A DNA stretch of 60,000 nucleotides from Liolophura sinensis (lineage: Eukaryota > Mollusca > Polyplacophora > Chitonida > Chitonidae): NCBI RefSeq assembly GCF_032854445.1, contig NC_088302.1, forward strand, positions 9,731,338 through 9,791,337. Direction: 5' to 3'. Within the stretch, counting starts at the first letter, position 1. Each line of letters begins with the position of its first letter. The translations under genes and the position numbers were made by a program. The notes under the pieces were generated by a model. It worked only from the letters and a program-made list of their open reading frames with translations, searched no databases and was not told the DNA's origin. Positions 48,201 to 58,538 of this stretch are shown piece by piece.

Positions 48201-51200
48201 TGTTCAATGCACTGTAGGATATAAAAAGCCATCAAAAATATCATGGGAAATGTCTACTTGGAGTTGCATCTTAAGTATCAAAATTGACCTTTCTTAGTTA
48301 TTTACTTTGATGTACCTGTGTCTGCAATTGAAAGGCGAGGAAAAAATCTTACATGTATGACACAAGCCATTGACACCATTCAGCCAAGTGTTGCTAGTTC
48401 CCAATCACATGCTCTCAGTGTCTTGTTGATTGTGTCAAACAAATTTGCCACAGCAACTTTTTCATATAGACCTTCATTTCATTTTCATGCTTGACACAAG
48501 TTACAGGTATTGTAAAACGGTTCTGGGACTTCGTCATCATATGGCACATTCAGCCAAGTGTTGCTTGTTCCCAATCACATGCTCTCAGTGTCTTGTTGAC
48601 AAATTAAATTCAATACCAGAAAAGTGGTTGCAAGGTACCAAGACGCTCTCTTGCTTGAGGTTCGCTTTACTCAGCTGTTGTAACACTGTGTCAAACAAAT
48701 TTGCCATAGCGACTCTTTAATATAGACCTTCATTTCATTTTCACGCTTGACGCAAGTTACAGGTATTGTAAAACGGTTCTGGGACTTTGTCATCATATGA
48801 CACATTCAGCCAAGTATTGCTAGTTCCCAATCACATGCTCTCAGTGTCTTGTTGACAAATTAAATTCAATACCAGAAAAGTGGTTGCCAGGTACCAAGAC
48901 GCTCTCTTGCTTGAGGTTCGCTTTACTCAGCTGTTGTAACACTGTGTCAAACAAATTTGCCATAGCGACTTTTTAATATAGACCTTCATTTCATTTTCAT
49001 GCTTGACACAAGTTACAGGTATTGTAAAACGGTTCTGGGACTTCGTCATCATTCGGCACATAGAGCTACCTTCACGTCCCCATCTGCACACAAGTAACAG
49101 CGTTGTAAAAACAGTCATCATTTTACTGCATATGGCTAAATATATGAACCTATCTAAAATTTTGGTGTATTTGCACTTAACATGGAACATAACTCAGACA
49201 ATTAATGTTGTTTTGAAGCCTTAACACAATGATGTATCTTTGCCAATGTTAAATGTAATAAACTGATACCACAATGCTGCAAGTAAGTTGTTTAACCCAA
49301 TATGTCCTACAAACAGATAAGGAAGTCACTCTTAAATCTACATCAAGGAAAGGTGCTATCCTAGCTTAGGTCAACAGCACCCACCTATATGGGTAGTTCA
49401 TCACAGGTGAGGGCGATTGGGCAGGGCGTTGCCCCAGAGGACTGGAGGAATGGTTGTGTGACCTTGGCATTGAAGACCCCATGAGTGTGCCGGCATTTCC
49501 CGATGAGGGTGGCACACTGGAATGCGAGTTTGACGATGATGACATGGAAGAGGGCAGGCCTTGGTTGGAAGAATGAGAGTTGACCAGTGGGCGGCTGGCA
49601 TGGTTTGACGTACTGTTGCTGATGTTCTGATTGGACGAGAGGGGTTTCACACTCCTGTTTATTGCACTAAAATGGCTTCCACTGCTGTGGCTGTATTTAT
49701 GGCCAACACTGCTATGCTGTCCACTGCTCGCAGACTTTGAGCCATGAGTAGGCACGTGTAAAGAGCCATCCCGTATCACCTTTTTGCTTCTGTGACTGAT
49801 TTTTTGCCCACTAATTTTGATCACCTTGGTACTGAAGCAGAATAAAACATTAGACAGGTTAAAAGGGTAACATTGCACTTAGTTTGTTCTTCAGTCTCGG
49901 ATCTAAAACTACAAAACCATGTTACACGTCGTGGGTAATGCAAACTTAAGCCATCATGCATGCATATGTGATTTCTAAATTCTTAGTGTACCAGAATGTG
50001 CAAGAATGGTATATGTAAATGTTTCATAAACAGTGCCGTAACGGACACAGGCTACTGCTCTTCACCTACCAAAAAAACATTTTGGACACCAAAAAACGTG
50101 TGGGACTAGGATAAAAGAGTTGGTGGGAGAAGAAACATTTGTGTATTTATTTGAATGGCATTTTACAAAGCATTTAAGAGTATTTCACTTACCCTAAATG
50201 AACTAAAATTTCACCCACAATAATGCAATTTTAGAGGTAGATTAACATCCTAAATTTATTTTTGGTGCTAAAACTTAAATTTTCCCAGTAGGATATCATG
50301 CTAACAAATCTGAAAGCATTTTTCTATAATCAATTGAACTCTTATAATCAGTAAAAATGAGCACATTAGTAAAGGACAAAATTTCCTGTCATTTATAGGA
50401 TGTAAGTTGTTAAGTTTATGGATGATAAGAACCAGGCAAAGCTCAAAGTAAACAACAATCCTTTGAAATTTGATTTAAATGCTTACATGTATTTTTGGAC
50501 TAAACAACTGACATCACCTCAAGATAAATCAATGTTTTTACACTTTGAACCACTTGGTCACTTATTTCAAACATTTGACTTAATTTAAAAAATGCTTTGT
50601 TGAATGGACCCGAGGTCAAACATCTAACAGTAATGCCATATACACAGGATCCATATCCAATGGGACAAGTAGTCCACCCTTCAACTTTCTTCTCTCTGTT
50701 TACAGACTGCACCTGACAGGATTTCCGAAAAAACTGAATTTGCCAGAAATTATCCAATTACCTGATACACTTTATATTAAATTTAACAGACAAGGTAGCT
50801 TGAAATATTTCCTTATAGGTAGCAGAAGCAGACAGGTACTATGATATGACTACATGTATATTAATCACGTAAACAGAATTACACTTGGGGGCAAAGGAAA
50901 GGACATTAATATCTAGATACCTACTGTAATAAAAGTATTACTGTGTTCCAGGTAGAAATGCTTTGATGTTGTCAGTTAATACTTGTGTTGTTTGCTCTCA
51001 GGTATAATGTATGTCCTAACATAGTTTTCACAATGACAAGATAATTTTTTGCAGTATTCTCCCTTAACTCAAATACAAACACCAATACTGTAATTCTTCA
51101 ACCTTTTCACACATTTGCAAGGTGCTTATTCAAGCATATTCCGAAGACATTATTCTGTGTAGATTGACAAAATTATACTTTTTGGTAAGCCCTGAAAATG

Positions 51201-53728
51201 GCCAACCCAACCTATGTAGTTTTGTCTCCACAATCAACTTTAAAATGTGTACAATCTGGACTTAAAGTTGCTCTTTCATAAGCAAAAAGGTTCAAGAATT
51301 AAGGTACATGTGTACAGTGTCACATGTACATGTAAGCACTGACAATGTTCGTTTCACTAATTTTTTCAGAGGTAAATCATTCCAAGGACAGTTCATTATT
51401 CAACGTGTTTTTAATAGGTACTTGGCCAATAGATGCTTCTTTTGGATATTTTGTCATATGTTTACTGTTTTGCAAAATCTATGTCTCGCTAACAGCGATG
51501 TCAGCGCATCTGATCCATGGGTAGTCAGTACAACAAAAATAAGAGACATGTGTATATCTGCATATTCATCTGTCAAATGTATGCATGACATTTTATCTGG
51601 AAACCTACAAATATGTCAAAATGCAATTTCAAGGATGAGTGATTTTAACAAGTGTCACTAGACAGGTATACCCTCAAATTTAATTTACAAATTTAATGTG
51701 GTAAATTTGGGCGAGTACAAAGCTCATCTTAAAATCTTCATTAAGGTATTAACATATATATCTGCAAGTACATTAAAGGGATAAGGGATTAAAGGATAAT
51801 GAATATTTACTATGTTAAATCTGAATTTTGCACCAAATGATGTCAAGAAAATTAACTGTAAGATATGTGCATACGGTATAGTTATTAAATTGCTTCACAG
51901 CACATAGACATATAAATGTGTCAATATAGCCCTTCAGGCCTGATGCAAAGGGAAGAGTCTACTCTGTGTGTGTGTGGTGGGGGTGGGTGGGTGGGAGAAC
52001 AGAGGTCATGGAAGAGGCGGGGTGGGGTGGAGTAGTGTAGGGGGGATATAACACTTGTTACTTTAAGTTTAGCACAATGTCACAGATACACTTGAGTATA
52101 TTAACAAATTGAGGATTTGCCGATTTCATAACTTACAATGCATAATGATATAGATGATTCATTAGCATAAATCTGATAATTTTATGTCCACTTATAGGAC
52201 AATCCTCACCATGACCTCTATCTCAGATCCATTCGAATATGCAAATAGAGAGCATTTACTACTTATTTAGTCACACCTTCATAAAAAAATTCACATTACT
52301 TCTTCAGAAAACGTCATAAAGTTTGCCGCTCGCCAGCTATAGGAAAACTAATTGATTAGAACGGCAGCCCAATAATCTGAGCTCTATAGCATATTTCATG
52401 TTACTTGTACAAGGTCATTCTGTTCACCTCAAGTCCCAGGAAAAATAACAGAAGTATCTGACAAAATGATACTAAGACAGTGTTAGTAGATAAAAGTTGT
52501 AAGCTTACAAATCATTTATTGTTCTAACATGTGTACCACATAAAAGTGATTATGTAAAGCATGTTGAGAAGGTGTCTTCAGTTCAGGTAACACCTAGCCT
52601 TTACATACCAGACTTTCTTACTCTCCTCTTCAGCTTGGGTCATGCGCTGGCGAGTGGTTTTGTAGACATCGTCTGTGGCATGTACCACAACCTTGTGAGA
52701 CATGCTGCCAAGCAGATCCATGGTGGCTCGGCCAAACCTGGGCCAAGAGGAAAAAAACACACGGAAAATGCTACAGTGAGGGTGGGCTGTGATGTAGAAG
52801 CAATCAGTGTAAAACGTGATGAAGACTTTGAGATAAAAGCTTTACAAACCCATCTTAAATCAGAGTAGAGGTGTAAAGCAGGGAAGGAATACGTGTGTCA
52901 CAACACATACAGGCCTGCAAGTGTTATGAAGTACTCTATATCAAATCATTACACAAACTCCCAGCATGACAAACTTCTGTACTGTCTAACACTGTACATC
53001 TGTGTCTACTGAATATAGTATTACACAGAACAAACTGTAAGCAAATAACAGGGTTCAAACAGTTTAATGATTTCCATTTTTCCGGATTTTCCAGGCCACA
53101 ATTCACGTTCTCCAGGATAACTGATATAAATATTCTTCAGCTATATGGGCTTAAATCAATGGATGATGATCTTATTACTGAAAACCACTGCTTTTGTCAG
53201 GCTTTTCAACGTTCCCAATGCCCTGTATGACCCCTGAATGCAGAGTATTCAACACAAAACAGGGGTAAATTCTAGCAAACTTTTTCATCAAATGTACAAA
53301 TTCACGCAGCCAGTGAACTACATGTACTTGGTTCTGAAGCATGTCTCAACACCAGAGTTGGCCCCTATTTGAATCAGGACTTTCAAATTTTTATCACTTT
53401 CCACTGTCTCTCCTACATGTACATCACTTTCATTGGAGCAGAGTGCCTTAAATACATGTGGACACCTCCGATTATAAACCGGTGTTCATCACTACACCTT
53501 ATCCTAAACTGAAAGCTTCTCCTGAGCAGTAACTGATCTTTACATGCAACAAAGTACATTTCCTGGTCACACCTATGGATCTAAGATTTGTCAGGTTTAC
53601 CTGGAATTGTTCTGTTGCACACATTCCAGGCTGCCATTGAGATCCCCCTGGAAAGCTGAGAGTGTGAAGTGGAATGATCGCATCCCTTCAGGATCATCAG
53701 AGGACTTCTTGGCCGGAATTTTGATATG
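42068..53728 (-). CDS. ELL: RNA polymerase II elongation factor ELL, ten exons, N terminus missing
   Basis: Exons (high to low): 53728-53601, 52737-52609, 49831-49385, 46769-46699, 45958-45796, 45337-45253, 44577-44406, 43955-43907, 43306-43135 and 42220-42068. They total 1569 bases: 522 residues and a stop. Every junction is GT-AG and keeps phase. Family landmarks appear in order: N-terminal domain (VVVHATDDVYKTTRQRMTQA), Ser-rich linker, RDRIIHLLAVRPYKKPELLL, LQQVATFSAKDN with a DWPFYSEADRML segment, basic KKQRISHYVRK, and a C-terminal occludin/ELL domain (RQKYKQDFNREYEEY to LGHIKQLIVEYDQ). Known role: nuclear; suppresses Pol II pausing, binds EAF through its N-terminal domain and AFF scaffolds through its C-terminal domain, in super and little elongation complexes. 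The family's first 60 or so residues, expected in one or two further exons, were not found in 53729-60000. The paralogue (ELL, ELL2 or ELL3) is undefined; invertebrates usually have one gene. Confidence 0.93.
43135..43306 (-). CDS. ELL: ELL exon, occludin/ELL domain
   Basis: 172 bases from a CAG acceptor to CATGAG|GTAAGC encode KYKRISDKDQRQKYKQDFNR and then EYEEYMVLHSNIDKVTKTFA, the family's helical signature. The acceptor is a tandem GAGCAG. Using the upstream GAG would add one Ser. The CAG choice keeps the spacing seen in vertebrate ELL. Confidence 0.92.
43622..43862 (-). repeat. SINE family A, old full-length copy in an ELL intron
   Basis: All parts are present in order but diverged: tail TACTCAAGAATATTTCATAC, body GAAGCCAGAATGAGCTGGAC, B box, and head ending CCACAGAGGCCCG. 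Confidence 0.85.
43907..43955 (-). CDS. ELL: ELL exon, 49-base entry to the occludin/ELL domain
   Basis: The acceptor is TGATTGCAG and the donor is CAAAT|GTAAGC. It encodes ECNVVAHSTSETPEYQ and ends inside a codon (AT|C, Ile). SETPEYQ matches the SETPDYL start of the vertebrate C-terminal domain. Confidence 0.88.
44406..44577 (-). CDS. ELL: ELL exon, basic nuclear-type linker
   Basis: 172 bases between CCTGTAG and TGAAG|GTAAGG. The peptide starts KRPSENYS, has the basic run KKQRISHYVRKENK, matching the KKPRISH-type motif of vertebrate ELL, and ends with a Ser/Thr-rich stretch. The basic run may act as a nuclear localisation signal (inference). Confidence 0.88.
45253..45337 (-). CDS. ELL: ELL exon, Ser/Pro linker
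   Basis: 85 bases between CTCCACAG and CTCAG|GTACAC encode KVADVRNASVSPASSPANSN and an acidic Ser/Pro tail ending in SNSQ. It leaves in phase 0. The composition is that of a disordered linker. Exact phase agreement on both sides supports it. Confidence 0.85.
45796..45958 (-). CDS. ELL: ELL exon, central helical domain
   Basis: 163 bases between TTTCTTCAG and AAAAG|GTAATT encode a segment with LSTILQQVATFSAKDN and VDWPFYSEADRMLVKR. Vertebrate ELL has the same order, LLQQVANMSAKD then DWPGYSE. Phase 1 in, phase 2 out. Confidence 0.92.
46043..46443. mobile_element. MITE with about 29-bp terminal inverted repeats, containing a SINE
   Basis: The left end is TTACCCTAAATGGCCTAAAA then TTTCGCCCA; the right end reversed is TTACCCTAAACGACCATAAA then TTTTGCCCA. 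Without the SINE and one duplication copy it is about 224 bp. No coding capacity. Related copies lie at 50189-50404 and 56806-57003. Confidence 0.85.
46090..46254 (-). repeat. SINE family A, poly(A)-tailed, inserted in the MITE
   Basis: A run of 21 T on the + strand is the SINE's A tail. GGCATTTAAAGA at 46078-46089 and 46255-46266 is a perfect 12-bp target-site duplication within the MITE. The tRNA head is missing. The insertion looks recent. Confidence 0.95.
46699..46769 (-). CDS. ELL: ELL exon, start of the central helical domain
   Basis: 71 bases between TTTTTCAG and AAAG|GTGAGT encode RDRIIHLLAVRPYKKPELLLRLSK. This is the best conserved short block of the middle region, equivalent to the vertebrate HLLALRPYRKAELLLRL block. 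Phase 2 in, phase 1 out. Confidence 0.9.
46991..47072 (-). repeat. SINE family A, old tail fragment
   Basis: TTTATTTACTTGATTAGTGT, AAAGAATATTTCACTTGTAT and GACGACAACCAACATTA match the family tail with many changes. Confidence 0.7.
48163..48184 (-). repeat. G-quadruplex motif on ELL sense strand
   Basis: C runs of 5, 3, 5 and 3 with 1-3 base spacers; G-rich in the intron RNA of ELL. Confidence 0.6.
48370..49060. repeat. 256-bp tandem repeat, about 2.7 copies, in an ELL intron
   Basis: TGTGTCAAACAAATTTGCCA occurs at 48431, 48687 and 48943, spaced exactly 256 bp. Each unit also holds TTACAGGTATTGTAAAACGG and CATGCTCTCAGTGTCTTG. The copies differ by few substitutions, so the duplication is young. 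The first unit lacks part of the sequence after TCTTGTTGA. Confidence 0.95.
49385..49831 (-). CDS. ELL: ELL exon, Ser/His-rich linker
   Basis: The acceptor is TTCTGCTTCAG and the donor is TATAG|GTGGGT. 447 bases encode the end of the N-terminal domain (TKVIKISGQ), a basic patch (SHRSKK), and about 120 residues rich in Ser, Asn, His and Pro, likely disordered. It ends in NYPYR, joined across the intron to DRIIH. The linker length and composition differ from vertebrate ELL, as expected for a disordered region. Confidence 0.88.
50138..50460 (-). repeat. Old SINE family A copy split by a MITE
   Basis: The SINE tail (TTTATTTGAATGGCATTTTA to GAGTATTTCACTT) stops at 50188. The body resumes after 50404 with TTATGGATGATAAGAACCAG and GTAAACAACAATCC, aligned to the family TTATGGTGGGTGGAAACCGG and CCCACGACCATCC. 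The intervening 216 bp are the MITE. Confidence 0.75.
50189..50404. mobile_element. MITE copy 2, inserted in a SINE
   Basis: Starts TTACCCTAAATGAACTAAAA and ends TTTATAGGATGTAA. The interior shares TTTTGGTGCTAAAACTTAAA and CCAGTAGGATATCATG with the 46-kb copy. Confidence 0.8.
51979..51995 (+). repeat. G-quadruplex motif, single-base loops
   Basis: GGGGGTGGGTGGGTGGG follows a (GT)n run. It lies on the ELL template strand inside an intron. Further G runs continue to 52046. Confidence 0.75.
52609..52737 (-). CDS. ELL: ELL exon, N-terminal domain part 2
   Basis: The acceptor is CTTGGCCCAG and the donor is TCTG|GTATGT. It enters with one base and leaves with two. It encodes the most conserved N-terminal piece, VVVHATDDVYKTTRQRMTQAEEE. 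Joining to the next exon gives KKVCTKVIKISG, which matches the family's next strand and supports this donor over a GTAAGA inside the exon. Confidence 0.9.
53601..53728 (-). CDS. ELL: ELL exon, N-terminal domain part 1 (first exon found)
   Basis: The acceptor is TTTTTCCTCAG before CATATC and the donor is CCAG|GTAAAC. It encodes 42 residues plus two bases, starting in phase 0, with the family-typical HIKIPAK start and a GDLNGSLECVQQ stretch equivalent to the conserved segment of human ELL. It needs an upstream exon ending in phase 0. Confidence 0.9.
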
Positions 53729-54107
53729 CTGAGGAAAAAGAATGACATTTCTCACTGAATGGGCTTATTTAAATAATGACTTGGATCAAGTATACTCACT
53801 ACATGTAGCATGGACACTTATGGCCACTGAAAAACACAAAGCATTCACTAAACATGCAATACATATGCATGAATGTACAGTATGCATACAGATGGTGATT
53901 TCTACTCTGTTTTCTTCAAAAGAGTAAATTTTCTGCATCCTGCACCCATACAGGTATCATACAATAACATGATAGTGCTGCATCATCTCAGCACCCAGAA
54001 CAAAAACAGAATTCACTGAAGCATATATGATTATGTATGTTATCACATTTAAGCTGCAATTAACCTGGCAATTTATACCCAGATCAGAGTAAAACAAGAC
54101 ACATTTT

Positions 54108-54359
54108 CATTTATTTATTTATTTGATTGGTGTTTTACGCCGTACCCAAGAATATTTTACTTATACGACGGCAGCCAGCATTATGGTGGGTGGAAACCGG
54201 GCACAGCCCGGGGGAAGCCCACGACCATCCACAGGTTGCTGGCAGACCTACCTACATACGGCCAGAGACGAAGCCAGCATGAGCTGGACTTGAACTTACA
54301 GCGACCGCATTGGTGAGAGGCTCCTGGGTCATAACACTGCACTAGCATGCTAACCAACT
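54108..54359 (-). repeat. SINE family A with 10-bp target-site duplication
   Basis: Near-complete copy with tail GGTGTTTTACGCCGTACCCA, body, B box and most of the tRNA head. GACACATTTT at 54098-54107 and 54360-54369 is identical. Confidence 0.95.
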
Positions 54360-55204
54360 GACACATTTTTAACATGAATTTAGTGCCAATATATCCATCA
54401 CTAAAATTCCATCTGGTTCCATCTTCATAGGGGTTTTCAGTGATAAGTCACTCTGTCCATCTGTTCATTTGTCTGTTTGATGGTCAGTCTGATGAATCCT
54501 ATGTTTTAACACTAGCCATTCCCTTAAAACAGGTCCTGAGTGCAACATGACACGAAATCTTGCTTGTTCAACTTTTCACAAAGCGCTACTTATTTGACCT
54601 TTAAATTAACTTGCTAATCCATTTGTCTGCTTCTGACACAATCAGTCCAAAGTTAACAGAATTACATCATGCTAAACTGTGGTACTGCTCAGGGTCATCA
54701 TATGTTTCATACACCTTCAATGCTCTATTTCACTTTTGAGTTATGAACCACCTCACATGCAACTATGGAACATCAAGATCTCAGCACCCAGTTTCATTGG
54801 TATAGCAGGGGGAAATGACAGATTATCTCTGCTGGATTTTAAACAAGATCAATATCCAGAACTATGAATGAATGAATGGTGAGAGACAAGGCTTTGGGCC
54901 AGCAAAGAGGCCTTGTTGACAAACATGTCTGGGAATGTGGGGTTAGTGGATGTTGACATGTCACATATTGACACTTTGTTGAGAAGCCTTAGACTGGACT
55001 TCACCCTTCACTCTCAGCACTGGCCCGAGCCAGAGCCAAAACAACTTGCTCAACCATCATGATCAACACACAATTCTTCAACCAGATATTCCAATGGCAC
55101 ATGTAGTTTCAAACCATTTTTTTTTTTTCAAACTCATGGCTTCAACTTTAATACTATCATACACCAATAGTTATTAGTGTAAATAACAATACGTGTATGT
55201 ACAT

Positions 55205-55430
55205 GTATGCTTGGGGTTTTACGTGGTACTTCACAATTTTTCAGTCATATGACGACGAGGACTCATTAGGTGTGTGTGCCTATACTGTCTCTTCTTGTAG
55301 CAGGACGAGTCCATGCTTCGAAAGAGCTGCAGCCACTGAAGCATCATGCCAAATACACCAGAAATGACATCCCCAGCTGTCACATTATACTCTTGGGTCT
55401 CCCGACTTCGAGGCTGGCTAATATCTGTAC
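55205..55430 (-). repeat. SINE family B', copy 2
   Basis: Read in reverse: GTATAATGTGACAGCTGG, TTTCTGGTGTATTTGGCATG, AGCATGGACTCGTCCTGC and tail ATATGACTGAAAAATTGTG. The body matches 8050-8190; the tail matches family B. Confidence 0.85.
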
Positions 55431-56805
55431 AAGTATGCATGTCTAATAATATAAGATATATGTACATGTACATATGACAAAAATTAGCATATACATGTAC
55501 ATGTATAAGTTGCTGATGAAGTGCAAAGGATAATAATAATAAGAGAAACTTCCAGTCCTCTTTATGAGACAAAACCAGATTGGTTGGGTTGACCAACTTT
55601 GGGACTTCACAAAAAGTATAATTTTAATATGGGTCTATGCAGAATAATATTCTCAGAATATGCTTGAGAAAACACCTTGAAAACATGCAAAAAAGGTTGG
55701 AGAATTACAGTACACATAGAACTACCACAGAACCTTTTTCAGTGCAATATTTTTCGATGTCACTAAAGACGCAAACTTCATGAAATTGTCTGTGTAAACT
55801 ACTTCTGTTTAAGTGTTTAAAAATATTGGTTGCAGATGTAGTTGAAAAATTTTAAGAACTAAGGTAGTAAAATATCATAATGACAATCTACACGTATTTA
55901 CTGAATGATGTTTCAAATTAATTTGTTTCTGAACTAAAATTCAGTTGTTAAAGACACCTGTCTTTAGATAAATCTGAGATAAATTATTGTTTGAGTGCAA
56001 GCAAAATGATCACATCTCATTATTGTAAATTCCATAGATCTTGTCAAGAGCCACAACTGGATCTGACAGGTTTGACATCTGCCCACCCAATCAGTCAGAT
56101 ATATATATACATGTACATGTCAGGTAACATCCCATAAACAATGCAATGAGTTTTGCCCTGAGTGCAGGTAAACAAGCCTGGATGACCAACCCTTGGATCT
56201 TAACCTTCAGCTAACCCCTCACCTTCCCTGACCCATTTCTTTTACCCTAGGACAACCGAGTACAAAATCTTTCTAGCGGTAAACATTGCCTGGAGTAGTA
56301 GAGATGTCAGGTAGCAATGAATTCCTGGCTAAGATGTTTTGTCACTAGCTGGGCTGAGATCCTGGTATATCGTGTACGTCAACACAAACCTGACTAATCA
56401 CAGGTTACGGAGGAAGTGTTGTAAATGTGGGGGTTAGATCTACACGTAGATATATTTATGTGCATGTACACATGTAGGCAAACCTATCCTTTGTAAACAA
56501 TGTATCTCTGCTACATGTGATCTGAAAGCAACGTACACTCGGGACACGTACTAGTTATGTTATGACTTAATACTTTCCTTCTAATGAATGAAAACAGAGG
56601 GAACTAGTTTTTCTATATCCTGGACATAATTCCTAGCCATGAAAATCAAAACTGTTTATCTATTTACTGACCCAGATGAAAATATTCTGCAAGTGTATAA
56701 AACAATATCTGAACTTATCTATAATACATTTTTAACACCATACCCCACTTTAAGAACAATGCATGTTGACTGTTCGGTGGTCTACATGTGCTTTTAAAGA
56801 TCTGG

Positions 56806-57003
56806 TAAATGAACTAATATTTTGCTCAAAAAAGTGAATTTTCACAGGCAAATAAATGTAATAAAACATAACTTTTGGTGCTAAAAGTCACATTTTTCCT
56901 TCCAAACAAAACCCTGATACATGTTTCTAAGATCACTAGAATCCTCAGAAGCCGGCTAAATGTGCAGCTTAGTCATGGGCCAAACTGTAAGCCACTTACT
57001 GTA
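56806..57003. mobile_element. MITE copy 3, degraded ends
   Basis: GGCAAATAAATGTAATAAAA, CTTTTGGTGCTAAAAGTCAC and AGTCATGGGCCAAACTGTAA match the MITE interior and right end. The terminal repeats are eroded. Confidence 0.65.
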
Positions 57004-57917
57004 ATACAGGTGTTTTTATATGCCACATCACCCTCAAATCAATCCAGCAGGATTTTCTGAAGGTTCAGTAATACGCCACTGATGTGACAAATATTGTAAT
57101 AAGACGTATTAAAAAACGGATATTTCACAAAACACCGCAGACGGATGGGCTTGGTACATGTGACTAGTTACTCAACTATTCCATCTGCTACTGTGCATCC
57201 AAATAATGTGATATTTAGTCTATTTACACAAAGAACACAAGTGCATGTAGCACTCCAACTGCTTCCTGATGGGAATCTTGTGGGGGTGAAGTTCTAACAT
57301 TGCCATGGAAGCTTTCTTGTGAGCTTCACTGAGTTCTTTGTTGCTTTTAAGTGTGGCAGGGCATACATGTACCACCTTCTTAATGGACAATCTTTTCAGC
57401 TAAAACCGTTTACATTCGCACCACAAAAGCTTCCGTTCTTACCTCACCTATGTTTACCTGTAGTGGATTACCTATGTACACGCAGAATGTATATATGTGG
57501 ATAGATATCATCAGTGTGTATTTACACCTGAGACATCCACTTCCCTCTGAATACAAAGCTGTCAAATTTTCTGTTCTCTACAGATCAAACTTCTTCCCAG
57601 TCTACAAAATTGCCTAGCAGTAATGGACAAGAAACTGATTTCTTGTTTAATGGACACCTGTGAATCATCACATCTGCACCACATACTTGTAAGCCTTTAA
57701 CCTCAATCTGTCAACCATTAGATTTCAGTTTCACTTTTCCTATAAGTTTGTTCTATTACTGGTACATGTAGTAAATGTATTTTTGAGAGTTCTGTCTTAT
57801 CTGTAAACTTCATTTAAACAGCTAAATGTACATGAACCTGACAATTATTATCACCATCGAGGTAACCTTTACTGCTTTACAGGGTATACTCAAGTCAATG
57901 CTTGAAAGGGAATGGTT

Positions 57918-57936
57918 GGGGTGGGGGTGGGTGGGG
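57918..57936 (+). repeat. G-quadruplex motif, single-base loops
   Basis: GGGGTGGGGGTGGGTGGGG: four runs with one-base loops, on the same strand as the 51979 motif. Confidence 0.75.
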
Positions 57937-58538
57937 TATCTTAGTCTAATTCCCGTGTCTTTTTAATAAGGGCCAAATTTCTTCAAACAGAACTGTTCTG
58001 AGCACTCAGTAGATATTGTGATAGTTTGTTTATTTGTGTAAATTATGCAATATCTACTCCATCCAAAATCAAAAAAGGTGATTTAATACCTGGCAGTTCA
58101 GTTTGGGTCTTGTTTACCAGAGATAAGTGGGTATATTTTAGCCTGTAGGCAACCTTATAACAGTTAGATGCCAACACACTTTTCCCTCTGACAAACACAC
58201 CCAGTAGCTTCAGGTATTTCACAGAATTATGACAACAAGGGCAGCACGCACCTAACAATCACACATCCACATATACCTGAAACACGCTCCCTATAAAAAC
58301 AAATACTTACAAATGTATGGATAATGCCATGCCACAGTAGGCTTGCTTTCAATGTACTGTACTGTATATCACTATAATAATAATAATGGTTGTGACACTG
58401 TACAGTATAGGCATTCGTGGATGAATCAAGCCTGCAGCCTTCCATGAGGTCTGCCATCCCACTCCCCCACATTCAAACACCTGAAATGAATTTACGCTTG
58501 CTACTCTACATGTACATGTAATTGTATGCCTGGCATGG

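Noticed and set aside
51308-51661. 117-codon + strand frame inside an ELL intron
   Set aside because: Antisense to ELL, no domain, composition as in the surrounding intron.
55231-55596. 121-codon - strand frame
   Set aside because: It overlaps a SINE family B' copy.
58310-58475. Possible - strand exon between TTCATTTCAG and CATTT|GTAAGT
   Set aside because: Splice sites are fair and two frames are partly open, but the peptide matches no part of ELL and contains a low-complexity ATT run. It cannot be supported.
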